From assembly GCF_902712855.1 (NCBI RefSeq), contig NZ_LR743507.1, forward strand, positions 2,652,001-2,716,000: a DNA stretch of 64,000 bases, read 5' to 3'. The position numbers and the translations under genes were made by a program. Source of the DNA: Variovorax paradoxus (GTDB lineage Bacteria > Pseudomonadota > Gammaproteobacteria > Burkholderiales > Burkholderiaceae_C). This document shows, piece after piece, positions 10,263 to 19,029 of the stretch (the first letter of the stretch is position 1; every line of letters begins with the position of its first letter). The notes below the pieces were generated by a model. It did no database searches. It saw nothing but the letters and a program-made list of their open reading frames with translations, and was not told where the DNA came from.

Positions 10263-10496
10263 TCAGTACCGTTCGAACCACAGCGCGTCCGGCGTACGGC
10301 CGTCGCGGCTTTCCCAGTCCTTGACCTGCTTCTCGGCTTCGTCGCGGCTGATGCCGTGGCGCTCCTGGATGCGGCCGAGCAGCTGGTCGCGCTTGCCGGC
10401 GATGACATCGAAGTCGTCGTCGGTGAGCTTTCCCCATTGCTCCTTGACCTTACCCTTCAGCTGTTTCCAGTTGCCTTCGATGGTGTCCTTGTTCAT
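10263..10496 (-). CDS. CsbD family stress protein
   Basis: A 77-residue hydrophilic protein beginning MNKDTIEGNWKQLKGKVKEQ, the CsbD family signature, followed by WGKLTDDDFDVIAGKRDQL. CsbD-like proteins are abundant in general stress response; their function is unknown. The start is fixed by AAAGGAG eight bases upstream. The C-terminus extends past the usual domain with RDGRTPDALWFERY. It heads a likely two-gene unit with the exported Cys-motif protein and diverges from pncB. Confidence 0.93.
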   Translation of the reverse strand: MNKDTIEGNWKQLKGKVKEQWGKLTDDDFDVIAGKRDQLLGRIQERHGISRDEAEKQVKDWESRDGRTPDALWFERY

Positions 10497-10691
10497 GCGA
10501 ATCTCCTTTGAGACAGTGGATGCGGCGAGCTTTTTCGCCGCCGTGAAGCCACTGTGGTTCGCGCCATTGGCCCCCTCGGTAGGACGTGCTGTTCAGGCCC
10601 CGTAGGCAGATGCCGACGCGCCCCGTGATAATCGAACGGACGCCGAAAGTTTGAGACAACGAACGCACTGCATCGAAACGCGCACCGCACC

Positions 10692-11912
10692 ATGATCATT
10701 CACAGCCTGCTCGACACCGACCTCTACAAGTTCACGATGATGCAGGTGGTCCTGCACCACTTTCCGGGGGCGCGGGTCGAGTACCGCTTCAAGTGCCGCA
10801 ACCCGGGCGTCAACCTCGCGCAGTTCGCGGGGCAGATCCGCGACGAGGTGCGCAGCCTCTGCTCGCTGCAGTTCCGCGACGCCGAGCTTGCCTACCTGCG
10901 CTCGATGCGCTTCATCAAGAGCGACTTCGTCGACTTTCTCGGGCTCTTCCGGCTCAACGAGAAGTACATCAACATCATTCCCCAGCCCTCGGGTGAGCTC
11001 GAGATCCGCATCAAGGGTCCGTGGCTGCACACCATTCTGTTCGAGATCCCCGTGTTGGCGATCGTCAACGAGGTCTACTTCCGCAACACGCAGAAGCGGC
11101 CCGACTTCGACGAGGGCCGGCGCCGCCTCGAGACAAAGATCACGCAGCTGCAGGAAGCCGGCCTGGGCGACCTGAAGATCGCCGACTACGGCACGCGCCG
11201 GCGCTTCTCCAAGGACTGGCACGAAGAAGTGCTGCGCACGCTCACGGCCCGCCTCGGCGCCGTGACCTCGCCGCAGGTGCAGGCGTCGCCCGGCACGCGA
11301 CTGCCGCAGCTGGCCGGCACAAGCAACGTGCTGTACGCCATGAAGCTCGGCCTGATCCCGCTGGGGACCATGGCCCATGAGTACCTGCAGGCCTGCCAGG
11401 CCCTCGGCCCGCGGCTGCGCGACAGCCAGATCTTCGGCTTCGAGAGCTGGGCGCGCGAGTACCGCGGCGACCTCGGCATCGCGCTGTCCGACGTCTACGG
11501 CATGAGCGCTTTCCTGCGCGACTTCGACCTGTACTTCTGCAAGCTCTTCGACGGTGCACGCCATGACAGCGGCGATCCGTTCCAGTGGGGCGAACGCATG
11601 TTGGCGCACTACATCGCCAACCGCGTCGATCCGCTCACCAAGACGCTGATCTTCAGCGACGGCCTCACGGTGCCGCGCACCATCGAGCTCTATCAGCAGT
11701 TCCGCGGTCGCTGCCAGCTGGCCTTCGGCATCGGCACCAACCTCACCAACGACCTGGGCTACGAGCCGCTTCAGATCGTCATCAAGATGATCCATTGCAA
11801 CGACCAGCCGGTGGCCAAGCTCTCTGACACGCCGTCGAAGAACATGTGCGAGGACGAGAAGTACCTGGCCTACCTGCGGCAGGTCTTCGAGATCGAGCAG
11901 CCCCCCGCTTGA
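10692..11912 (+). CDS. pncB: Nicotinate phosphoribosyltransferase
   Basis: Joins nicotinate and PRPP to give nicotinate mononucleotide in the NAD salvage pathway, with ATP hydrolysis stimulating the reaction. Length 406 matches PncB. Seen: the N-terminal SLLDTDLYKFTMMQVV, the EFG-type loop equivalent DYGTRRRFSKDWHEEV containing the conserved region around the phosphorylated His, GTSNVLYAMK, the PRPP-site HDSGDPFQWGERM, and FSDGLTVPRT and GIGTNLTNDLG at the C-terminal phosphate site. It diverges from csbD with a 195-base gap. It is followed after 35 bases by an antiporter gene that is probably unrelated in function. Confidence 0.97.
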   Translation: MIIHSLLDTDLYKFTMMQVVLHHFPGARVEYRFKCRNPGVNLAQFAGQIRDEVRSLCSLQFRDAELAYLRSMRFIKSDFVDFLGLFRLNEKYINIIPQPSGELEIRIKGPWLHTILFEIPVLAIVNEVYFRNTQKRPDFDEGRRRLETKITQLQEAGLGDLKIADYGTRRRFSKDWHEEVLRTLTARLGAVTSPQVQASPGTRLPQLAGTSNVLYAMKLGLIPLGTMAHEYLQACQALGPRLRDSQIFGFESWAREYRGDLGIALSDVYGMSAFLRDFDLYFCKLFDGARHDSGDPFQWGERMLAHYIANRVDPLTKTLIFSDGLTVPRTIELYQQFRGRCQLAFGIGTNLTNDLGYEPLQIVIKMIHCNDQPVAKLSDTPSKNMCEDEKYLAYLRQVFEIEQPPA

Positions 11913-11947
11913 AGGCTGTACTGGCCAGTCTGGTACGGTACGGCCGC

Positions 11948-13363
11948 ATGCAAAAGAAGACCCCACCCAAGGCGGCTGCGCTGCCATTCCTCCTCCTGTT
12001 TCCCGCACTGGCCTCGGCTGCCGAGTTCGACGGCGGCAGCCTGTCGCCGCTGTGGGGCGTGCCCTTCGCGGGCATCCTGCTGTCGATCGCGCTGTTTCCG
12101 CTGCTGGCGCCCGCGTTCTGGCATCACCACTACGGCAAGATCTCGGCAGCCTGGGCACTGGCTTTCCTGTTGCCTTTCGCGATGGTCTTCGGTGGCGGAT
12201 TCGCGGGCACGCAGCTCGTGCATGCGCTGGTGGCCGAGTACATCCCGTTCATCGTCCTTCTGACGGCGCTGTTCACCGTGGCGGGCGGCATCCACATCCG
12301 CGGCAATCTGCACGGCGCGCCGGGGCTGAATACGGCGATCCTTGCCATCGGGGCGGTGCTTGCGAGCTTCATGGGGACCACCGGCGCCTCGATGCTGCTG
12401 ATCCGGCCGCTGATCCGCGCCAACGACAACCGTGCGCACAAGGCGCACGTGATCGTGTTCTTCATCTTCATCGTCTCCAACGCGGGCGGCTCGCTCACGC
12501 CGCTGGGCGACCCGCCGCTGTTCTTGGGCTTCCTGAAAGGGGTCAGCTTCTTCTGGACGTTGCAGAACATCCTGCCCGACACGTTGTTCCTGCTGGCCGT
12601 GCTGCTGGTGCTGTTCTATTTCATCGACCGCCATTACTACCGCAAGGAAGGCGTACTCCCGGTCGACCCCACGCCCGACACGCCCGGCATTCGTTTCGAC
12701 GGTGCCGCCAACTTCTGGCTGCTGGGCGGCGTGGTCGCACTTGTGCTGCTGAGCGGCTTCTGGAAGTCGCCGGTGGTCTTAGACGTCTTCGGCACCGAGG
12801 TCGGTCTGCCGGGGTTGGTGCGCGACGTCGGGCTGATCGCCATCGCGGTGGTCTCGTACAAGCTGACCTCTCCCAAGGTGCACGCCGACAACCAGTTCGA
12901 ATGGGGCCCGATGCTCGAGGTCGCCAAGCTGTTCGCAGGCATCTTCCTGACGATCATCCCGGTGATCGCGATGCTCAAGGCCGGCACGCAGGGCCCGTTC
13001 GGCGCCATTGTCTCGGCCGTGACCCGCGCCGACGGCCAGCCCGATCCGGCCATGTACTTCTGGGCCACCGGCATCCTGAGCTCGTTCCTGGACAACGCGC
13101 CGACCTACCTGGTGTTCTTCAACACCGCGGGCGGCGATCCGGCGACGCTGATGACCACCCATGCCGGCACGCTGGCTGCCATCTCGGCCGGCGCAGTCTT
13201 CATGGGTGCCAACACATACATCGGAAACGCACCCAACCTGATGGTCAAGGCGATCGCCGAGAGCCGCGGCGTGCGCATGCCGAGCTTCTTCGGCTACATG
13301 GCGTGGTCGGGGCTCATCCTGGTCCCGCTGTTCGTGCTTTTGACCTTCATCTTCTTCCGCTGA
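11948..13363 (+). CDS. Sodium:proton antiporter / ion transporter superfamily protein
   Basis: A 471-residue protein with about 12 membrane helices and an N-terminal hydrophobic segment that may be a signal sequence (ALPFLLLFPALASAAEF). Motifs FMGTTGASMLLIRPLIRAN, SNAGGSLTPLGDPPLFLGF and SSFLDNAPTYLVF match the NhaD / citrate-type members of the ion transporter (IT) superfamily; the two SxN/G-type motifs in opposite halves are the expected inverted repeat. The transported ion is inferred only from annotation habits for this family. It starts 35 bases after pncB, with the ATG at 11948 preceded by a weak TACGGT box. The 2-hydroxyacid dehydrogenase follows after 33 bases. Confidence 0.82.
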   Translation: MQKKTPPKAAALPFLLLFPALASAAEFDGGSLSPLWGVPFAGILLSIALFPLLAPAFWHHHYGKISAAWALAFLLPFAMVFGGGFAGTQLVHALVAEYIPFIVLLTALFTVAGGIHIRGNLHGAPGLNTAILAIGAVLASFMGTTGASMLLIRPLIRANDNRAHKAHVIVFFIFIVSNAGGSLTPLGDPPLFLGFLKGVSFFWTLQNILPDTLFLLAVLLVLFYFIDRHYYRKEGVLPVDPTPDTPGIRFDGAANFWLLGGVVALVLLSGFWKSPVVLDVFGTEVGLPGLVRDVGLIAIAVVSYKLTSPKVHADNQFEWGPMLEVAKLFAGIFLTIIPVIAMLKAGTQGPFGAIVSAVTRADGQPDPAMYFWATGILSSFLDNAPTYLVFFNTAGGDPATLMTTHAGTLAAISAGAVFMGANTYIGNAPNLMVKAIAESRGVRMPSFFGYMAWSGLILVPLFVLLTFIFFR

Positions 13364-13396
13364 CCTTCTTCCGACCCATCGACAAGAGACAACACC

Positions 13397-14383
13397 ATGA
13401 GCAAGCCCAAGATCCTGGTCGCGCGCGCGATCTTTCCCGAGACCATCGAGCGCTTGTCGCAGCATTTCGATGTCGAGTCGAACCAGTCCGACGAAAGCTG
13501 GAGCAAGGAACAGCTGATCGCGAAGCTTCAAGGCAAGCAGGGCGCGTTTACTACCGGCAGCGAGCGCATCGACGCTGCGGTGCTCGACGCGTGCCCCGAC
13601 CTGAAGATGTGCGCCAACATGGCCGTGGGCTACAACAACTTCGACGTCGATGCGATGGCCGCGCGCGGCGTGCTCGGTACCAACGCGCCCGACGTGCTGA
13701 CCGAGACCACGGCCGACTTCGGCTTCGCGCTGCTAATGGCCACCGCACGCCGCATCACCGAGAGCGAGCATTTCCTGCGTGCCGGGAAGTGGCAGAAGTG
13801 GAGCTACGACATGTTCGCCGGCTCCGACATCCATGGATCGACGCTCGGCATCATCGGCATGGGACGCATCGGGCAGGGCATTGCCAGGCGCGGCGCGCAC
13901 GGTTTCGGCATGAAGGTGGTCTATCACAACCGATCGCGGCTCGACGCCGCGCTCGAGGCCGAATGCAAGGCCAGCTACCTGGGCAAGGAAGAACTGCTGA
14001 AGACGTCCGATCACGTGGTGCTGGTGGTGCCGTATTCGGCGGCCTCGCACCACACCATCGGCGCGGCGGAGATCGCGCTGATGAAGCCGACCGCCACGCT
14101 GGTCAACATCGCGCGCGGAGGCATCGTCGACGACGCCGCACTGGCCGTGGCGTTGCGCGAGAAACGCATCGCTGCCGCCGGCCTCGATGTGTTCGAAGGC
14201 GAGCCGAAGGTGCATCCAGACCTGCTGACCGTGCCCAACGTGGTGCTCACGCCGCACATCGCGAGCGCCACCGTGCCCACGCGCCGGGCCATGGCCGACC
14301 TGGCGGCCGACAACCTGATTGCGTACTTCGGCGGCAAGGGCCCCTTGACCCCCGTCACGCCCGTTCCGCCGGCAGGCAAGTAA
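13397..14383 (+). CDS. D-2-hydroxyacid dehydrogenase (glyoxylate/hydroxypyruvate reductase type)
   Basis: A 328-residue NAD(P)-dependent D-isomer-specific 2-hydroxyacid dehydrogenase. Seen: the dinucleotide motif GIIGMGRIGQGIARR (GxGxxG), then HNRSRL after the second strand, where Arg instead of an acid suggests NADP(H). The catalytic triad is present: Arg in NIARGGIVDD, Glu in FEGEPKVHP and His in LTPHIASATV. This set fits the GyaR/GhrB group that reduces glyoxylate or hydroxypyruvate and oxidises D-glycerate. A good context clue to the pathway is lacking: neighbours are an ion antiporter and rmuC. Confidence 0.9.
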   Translation: MSKPKILVARAIFPETIERLSQHFDVESNQSDESWSKEQLIAKLQGKQGAFTTGSERIDAAVLDACPDLKMCANMAVGYNNFDVDAMAARGVLGTNAPDVLTETTADFGFALLMATARRITESEHFLRAGKWQKWSYDMFAGSDIHGSTLGIIGMGRIGQGIARRGAHGFGMKVVYHNRSRLDAALEAECKASYLGKEELLKTSDHVVLVVPYSAASHHTIGAAEIALMKPTATLVNIARGGIVDDAALAVALREKRIAAAGLDVFEGEPKVHPDLLTVPNVVLTPHIASATVPTRRAMADLAADNLIAYFGGKGPLTPVTPVPPAGK

Positions 14384-14425
14384 GGCGCGACGAGCACACC
14401 GGCCGGCGCTGAAGAAGCGCGCAGC

Positions 14426-15856
14426 GTGCGCCATGAAAAACAAAGCAAGCAGCGGCACCGCCCCACGACCTTGGATTCCTACTCAGACCTGATTCTTGTC
14501 GGACTGGCCGTGCTCGCGGTCATCCATCTCGTGCTGGCGATCTGGCTGCTCGCACGCCGGCAACAGCCGGCCGATCACAGCGAACTGTTGCGTGCGCTGT
14601 CCACGATGAGCGCAGGCAACGAGCGTACCGAGCGCGAATTGCGCCGCGAAATCGCCGACAGTTCGCGCGGCGCCCGGCAGGAAACCGCACAGGCCTTCGC
14701 CACCTTCCAGCGTTCGCTGGTGCAGCAGGGCGCGGAAGCCACTCGCACGCAGAATGCGCAGCTCGACGCGTTCTCGCTGCAGCTCGCATCGCTGCAGAAG
14801 ACGCTGGCCGACACGCTCAACACGCAGCTGCAGGGCCTCAGCGATGCGAACGCGCGGCGCCTGTCTGAGGTGCGCGCGACCATGGAAAGCCAGCTCGCGC
14901 AACTGCAGCAGACCAATGCAGCCAAGCTCGACGAGATGCGCAGGACGGTCGACGAGAAGCTGCAGAGCACCCTCGAAGCACGCCTCGGGGAGAGCTTCAA
15001 GCAGGTGGCCGACCGGCTCGAGCAGGTGCACAAGGGGCTCGGCGAAATGCAGACGCTGGCCGTCGGCGTCGGCAGCCTGCAGCGCGTGCTGACCAACGTG
15101 AAGACGCGCGGCGTGTTCGGCGAGGTGCAGCTCGAAGCCCTGCTCGAGCAGGTGCTCACGCCCGATCAGTTCGCGCGGCAGGTCGAAACCAGGCCGCGCA
15201 GCGGCCAGCGCGTGGACTTCGCCATCCGCTTTCCGGGCCGCGGCGAAGACGGAGCGCCCGTGTGGCTGCCCATCGATGCCAAGTTTCCGCGTGACGACTA
15301 CGAACGGCTGATCGACGCACATGAACGCGCCGACGCGGCGGGTGCCGACCTCGCCGCCAAGGCGCTCGAGGCGCGCATCCGAACCGAAGCGAAATCGATT
15401 GCCGACAACTACCTGGCCGCGCCGCACACCACCGATTTCGCCATCCTCTTCCTGCCGGTCGAGAGCCTGTATGCCGAGGTGCTGCGCCGTCCTGGCCTGA
15501 TGGACGCCATCCAGCGCCAGCATCGCGTGACGCTGGCCGGCCCGACCACCTTGCTCGCGATGCTCAACAGCCTGCACATGGGCTTTCGCACGCTCGCGCT
15601 GGAGCGCCAGGCCTCCGAGGTGTGGAAGGTGCTGGGCGCCGTCAAGACCGAGTTCGAGCGCTACGGCGAATGGGTCTCGCGCATCAAGGAGCAGGTGGCG
15701 AAGGCCTCCGACACGCTCGACAAGGCCGACACGCGTGCCCGGCAGATGCGCCTCGCGCTGCGCAAGGTCGAGGCGCTGCCCGACGCGCAGGCCCAGGCGC
15801 TGCTGCCGTCCGCATCGGATGCCGACACGGACAGCGAAGGCGAGGGCGCCCGATGA
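14426..15856 (+). CDS. rmuC: DNA recombination protein RmuC homologue
   Basis: A 476-residue protein with one N-terminal membrane helix (about residues 22-43, LILVGLAVLAVIHLVLAIWL), a long coiled coil (about 55-205) and the conserved RmuC nuclease-like domain (about 210-420) with GVFGEVQLEALLEQVL, LPIDAKFPRDDYERL and ILFLPVESLYAEVL. RmuC limits inversions at short inverted repeats in E. coli, and the domain is related to restriction-type endonucleases; the biochemistry is unproven. The start is uncertain: the ATG has no clear ribosome site, and a TTG at 14471 (DSYSDLILVG) would give a protein beginning just before the helix. Its stop overlaps the MFS start (ATGA). Confidence 0.92.
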   Translation: MRHEKQSKQRHRPTTLDSYSDLILVGLAVLAVIHLVLAIWLLARRQQPADHSELLRALSTMSAGNERTERELRREIADSSRGARQETAQAFATFQRSLVQQGAEATRTQNAQLDAFSLQLASLQKTLADTLNTQLQGLSDANARRLSEVRATMESQLAQLQQTNAAKLDEMRRTVDEKLQSTLEARLGESFKQVADRLEQVHKGLGEMQTLAVGVGSLQRVLTNVKTRGVFGEVQLEALLEQVLTPDQFARQVETRPRSGQRVDFAIRFPGRGEDGAPVWLPIDAKFPRDDYERLIDAHERADAAGADLAAKALEARIRTEAKSIADNYLAAPHTTDFAILFLPVESLYAEVLRRPGLMDAIQRQHRVTLAGPTTLLAMLNSLHMGFRTLALERQASEVWKVLGAVKTEFERYGEWVSRIKEQVAKASDTLDKADTRARQMRLALRKVEALPDAQAQALLPSASDADTDSEGEGAR

Positions 15857-17016
15857 AAGGCACCGAACTGCTGCGTGTGATTGGCGCGCAGGTGTGCCTG
15901 CACGCCACCATGGCCGGCATGCGGCTCGCCACGCCGCTGCTGGCGCTGCAACAGGGCTACAGCGCCGCAGCGGTGGGCGTCCTGATCTCCCTGTTCGCCT
16001 TGACGCAGGTCTTCCTGGCCTTGCCTGCTGGACGCTTCGCCGACCGCCATGGCTTCAAGCGGCCGCTGTGGCTGTCGGTGATCGCCGCGGTCACGGGCGC
16101 GGGACTTGTGGTCATCTTTCCGGTCTTCCCGGTGATGTGCCTGGCGGCCTTGCTGACCGGCGGTGCCACCGGCGCAACGGTGATCGCGCTGCAGCGGCAT
16201 GTCGGCCGATCGGCCACCAATCCGACCGATCTCAAGCGCGTGTTCAGCTGGCTGGCGATCGCGCCTGCGGTGGCGAACTTCGTCGGGCCCTTCGTTGCCG
16301 GCATGCTGATCGACCACGCCGGGCGCATCCCGGCGGACATGCTCGCCTTTCGCATCTGCTTCGCAGCGATGGCCGCATTGCCGCTCGTATGCTGGCTGAT
16401 GGCGCGCGGTGCCCACGAGCCACCGCCGACCGCGCCGCTGGCGGGCACCGTGCCCACGCGCGCCTGGGACCTGCTGCGCGAACCGATGTTCCGCCGCCTG
16501 CTGTTCGTGAACTGGCTGCAGTCGTCGAGCTGGGACGTGCACGCCTTCGTGCTGCCCGTGCTGGGCCACGACCGCGGCATCAGCGCGTCGGTGATCGGCT
16601 CGATCCTCGGCGCCTTCGCCATCGCCGCGGCCGCCATTCGCGTGGTGCTGCCGGTGCTGGCTTCGCGCGCTTCCGAGCGCAGCGTCATCCTGATCTCCAC
16701 GCTGGTCACGGCACTGGTGTTCGCAGCCTATCCTCTGCTCGATTCAGCCTGGACCATGGGCCTGTGCTCCGTGGTGCTGGGCTTCGCGCTGGGAGCGGTG
16801 CAGCCGATGGTGATGAGCATGCTGCACCAGATCACGCCGCACACGCGCCATGGCGAGGCGCTGGGCCTGCGGCTCATGACCATCAATGCGTCGAGCGTGG
16901 CCATGCCGATGATCTTCGGCTCCCTCGGTGCGCTGATCGGCATTGCAGGCGTGTTCTGGGTGGTGGGCGGCGTGGTCGCGCTCGGGGCGCGCGCAACTTG
17001 GGGGTTGAAGGCCTGA
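15853..17016 (+). CDS. MFS transporter
   Basis: A 387-residue, 12-helix major facilitator protein. Motif A in the TM2-TM3 loop is LPAGRFADRHGFKRPLWL, and LGFALGAVQPMVMSMLHQIT is the corresponding region in the second half, followed by HTRHGEALGLRLMTINASS. It is of the general YfcJ/YcaD-like kind; the substrate cannot be told. The ATG overlaps the rmuC stop as ATGA, so translation is coupled. Downstream lies the scar of degraded exporter and regulator genes. Confidence 0.82.
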   Translation: MKGTELLRVIGAQVCLHATMAGMRLATPLLALQQGYSAAAVGVLISLFALTQVFLALPAGRFADRHGFKRPLWLSVIAAVTGAGLVVIFPVFPVMCLAALLTGGATGATVIALQRHVGRSATNPTDLKRVFSWLAIAPAVANFVGPFVAGMLIDHAGRIPADMLAFRICFAAMAALPLVCWLMARGAHEPPPTAPLAGTVPTRAWDLLREPMFRRLLFVNWLQSSSWDVHAFVLPVLGHDRGISASVIGSILGAFAIAAAAIRVVLPVLASRASERSVILISTLVTALVFAAYPLLDSAWTMGLCSVVLGFALGAVQPMVMSMLHQITPHTRHGEALGLRLMTINASSVAMPMIFGSLGALIGIAGVFWVVGGVVALGARATWGLKA

Positions 17017-17075
17017 CGGGGCAGCGTCCGAAATGCATGCCAAAGATGAGCGAAATTCTCATTTGATTGACCCTC

Positions 17076-17094
17076 GACTGACTCGTAGTCAGTC
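17076..17094. promoter_or_regulatory. Perfect palindromic operator-like site
   Basis: GACTGACT-CGT-AGTCAGTC is a perfect inverted repeat with 8-base arms and a 3-base centre, immediately after a TTGACC that could be a -35. Such short-spaced palindromes are typical TetR-family operators, and TetR remnants lie just downstream. Confidence 0.6.
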
Positions 17095-17184
17095 CGTATC
17101 GACGCCTTCTCCAGCGACCTTGAAGGCGTTCGTGCATTCCCCCATTCCCATCGCGATCCCGGCCGTGGCCGATCAGCGCCGCCA

Positions 17185-17462
17185 CCTTGCGCTCGTTGCT
17201 GCAGACCTTGCTGGCAGGCCGGGCTGTACAGTGCGCGGCCAGGGTGCTGCTGATTCCGGGCGCGCTGTGGCTGCTGGCGCATGCGTTCCCCGAGCCCGCG
17301 AGCCGGGCGCGCGTGATCGGCGATGGTCGTCGTTCACGGCGCTGCCGCTGGTGCTCGGGCCGATGCAGGGCGGGCTGCTGGTGGACCACGCGGGCTGGCA
17401 GAGCATCCTGCTCATCAACATCCCGATCGGGCTGCTGACCGTGGGGCTCGGGCTCTGGGAAC
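17185..17462 (+). pseudogene. Remnant of a DHA2 (EmrB/QacA-type) MFS exporter
   Basis: Two reading frames together give a piece of a 14-helix drug exporter. LLIPGALWLLAHAFPEP then ASRARVIG matches the TM4 region, with its usual Arg-Ala-Arg turn. After a frameshift near 17325, WSSFTALPLVLGPMQGGLL, then VDHAGWQSILLINIPIGLL, matches TM5-TM6 (LGPxxGG motif C of antiporters). The start, the earlier helices and the entire second half are missing. It runs directly into the TetR fragment at about 17463, so a deletion has fused the two. Confidence 0.75.
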
Positions 17463-18023
17463 GGCTTTCATCTTCAAGGGCATCGCCGCCACCGGCATCG
17501 ATGACATCGCGGCCGGTGCACAGGTGGCCGAAGGTACGTTCTATCTGTACTTTCCATCGAGGGAGGCATTGCTCGGCGCATTGCAGCAGCGTGTCGTCGA
17601 CAACTTCCGCGGCCGCCTGCAGGAAGGGATGGGCCGCTATTGCCCCGACAACCACCGGGCCCGGCTCAAGGCGTGGATCGACACTGGCCTGCAGATGTAC
17701 CTGGACAACGTTGCGTTGCACGACGTGGTCTTCCACGAGTACCGGACCGGCCCGCAGACCGCCGCATGCGCAACGACAACACGGTGATCACGCAACTCGC
17801 CGTGCCGCTGGGGCAAGGCGCCGCCGCAGGCACGTGGTCGGTGGACGACGCGACCATGACCGCGGTGATCCTCTTCAATGCGCTGCACGGTGTGGCCGAC
17901 GACGCGGTGGCCATGGGGCAGACCAGCGATGCGCAGCGCAAGCGCCGTGCGCGCTCGCTCGCGAACTTCTTCGGAAAGGCGCTGCGCCCTGCCGAACCGG
18001 CAGGGGACGGCAGGGCCGGCTGA
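17463..18023 (+). pseudogene. Remnant of a TetR family regulator
   Basis: Lacks the first part of the helix-turn-helix but keeps IAATGIDDIAAGAQVAEGTF and YLYFPSREALLGALQQ, the recognition helix and following segment. The frame breaks near 17755, and the C-terminal domain resumes in another frame with RMRNDNTVITQLAVPLGQGA to the stop at 18023. Adding one G at about 17757 (CAGACC to CAGGACC) would restore the frame as GPQDRRMRNDN. The 5' side is fused to the exporter remnant. The intact palindrome at 17076-17094 may be its former operator. Confidence 0.75.
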
Positions 18024-18035
18024 TTTCGTTCTGCT

Positions 18036-18899
18036 TCAGAGCTTGTAGAAGCGCTTGATCGCGCTCCAGGCGTCGTCGGGCGCGTCGACGTACTCGAACA
18101 GCTTCAGGTCGCCGGGCGAGATCACGCCTTCGTCCACCAGGAAGTCGAAGTCGATCATCCGCTTCCAGTAGTCGGAGCCGAACAGCACGATCGGCACCGG
18201 CTTCGACTTCTTCGTCTGCACCAGCGTGATGACCTCGAACAGCTCGTCGAGCGTGCCGAAGCCGCCGGGGAACGCCACCAGTGCCTTCGCGCGCATCATG
18301 AAATGCATCTTGCGGATGGCGAAGTAGTGGAACTTGAAGCTGAGCGCCGGCGTGACGTACGGGTTGGCTTCCTCTTCCATCGGCAACGCGATGGCCAGGC
18401 CGACAGACAGGCCGCCGCCTTCGTGCGCGCCACGGTTGGCGGCCTGCATGATGCCGGGGCCGCCGCCGGTGCACACGAAGAGCTTGTCCTGCGGCTCCTT
18501 GTCATTGCTGTACTGCGCCACGAGCTTGCCGAAGGCGCGCGCCTTCTCGTAGTAGTGCGAGTTGCGCGCCAGCCGGCGCCAGCGCTCGGAGGCCACCGTG
18601 TCGCCGGCTGCGTCGGCCTGGGCGATCATGGCGGCGGCATCTTCCTCGCTGCGGAAGCGCGCGCTGCCGAACACCACCACGGTGTTCTCGATGCCGTGGG
18701 CGCGCTGCTCGAGGTCGGGCTTCATCAGCTCGAGCTGCATGCGGATGCCCCGGGTTTCGCGGCGCAGAAGGAATTCGGGGTCGGCGAAGGCGATGCGCGA
18801 AGGATCGGGGTCGAGCGGCAGGCCTTGGTCGGCATGGGATTGCAGCGTGGCCCAGGCATCGGCCAGGCGCTTGTCGTGAAGATCGTGCGTGTTGTTCAT
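18036..18899 (-). CDS. LOG family (TIGR00730) Rossmann-fold nucleotide hydrolase
   Basis: A 287-residue protein with the lysine-decarboxylase-like/LOG signatures GGGPGIMQAANRGA and FPGGFGTLDELFEV (PGGxGTxxE). Proteins with these motifs are nucleotide 5'-monophosphate phosphoribohydrolases, including cytokinin-activating LOG enzymes, so cleavage of a nucleoside monophosphate to base and ribose phosphate is expected. It is longer than the roughly 190-residue LOG core, with an N-terminal extension of about 100 residues similar to bacterial PpnN-like members. The start MNNTHDLHDKR was chosen because longer starts would include the efp terminator. It converges with the TetR remnant. Confidence 0.87.
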   Translation of the reverse strand: MNNTHDLHDKRLADAWATLQSHADQGLPLDPDPSRIAFADPEFLLRRETRGIRMQLELMKPDLEQRAHGIENTVVVFGSARFRSEEDAAAMIAQADAAGDTVASERWRRLARNSHYYEKARAFGKLVAQYSNDKEPQDKLFVCTGGGPGIMQAANRGAHEGGGLSVGLAIALPMEEEANPYVTPALSFKFHYFAIRKMHFMMRAKALVAFPGGFGTLDELFEVITLVQTKKSKPVPIVLFGSDYWKRMIDFDFLVDEGVISPGDLKLFEYVDAPDDAWSAIKRFYKL

Positions 18900-18963
18900 G
18901 GGAAAAGCAGGCGGAAGTGGCCGAGTGATTGTGCAGCGTCGCAACAGGCGTGCCCAGTCAACG

Positions 18964-18989
18964 AAAAAAGGCTCCTTGCGGAGCCTTTT
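18964..18989. terminator. Terminator of efp
   Basis: GGCTCC (18970-18975) and GGAGCC (18980-18985) flank a TTGC loop; six A lie on one side and TTTT on the other, so it can act in both directions. It lies 40 bases past the efp stop. Confidence 0.88.
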
Positions 18990-19029
18990 CGGGGGAGTGG
19001 CGGTCAGCCCCGGGAGCCGGGGGAAGGGC

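Noticed and set aside
17044..17063. Fur-like AATGAGAAT half-site downstream of the MFS gene
   Set aside because: Only one half matches well, and no intact iron gene lies downstream in either direction.
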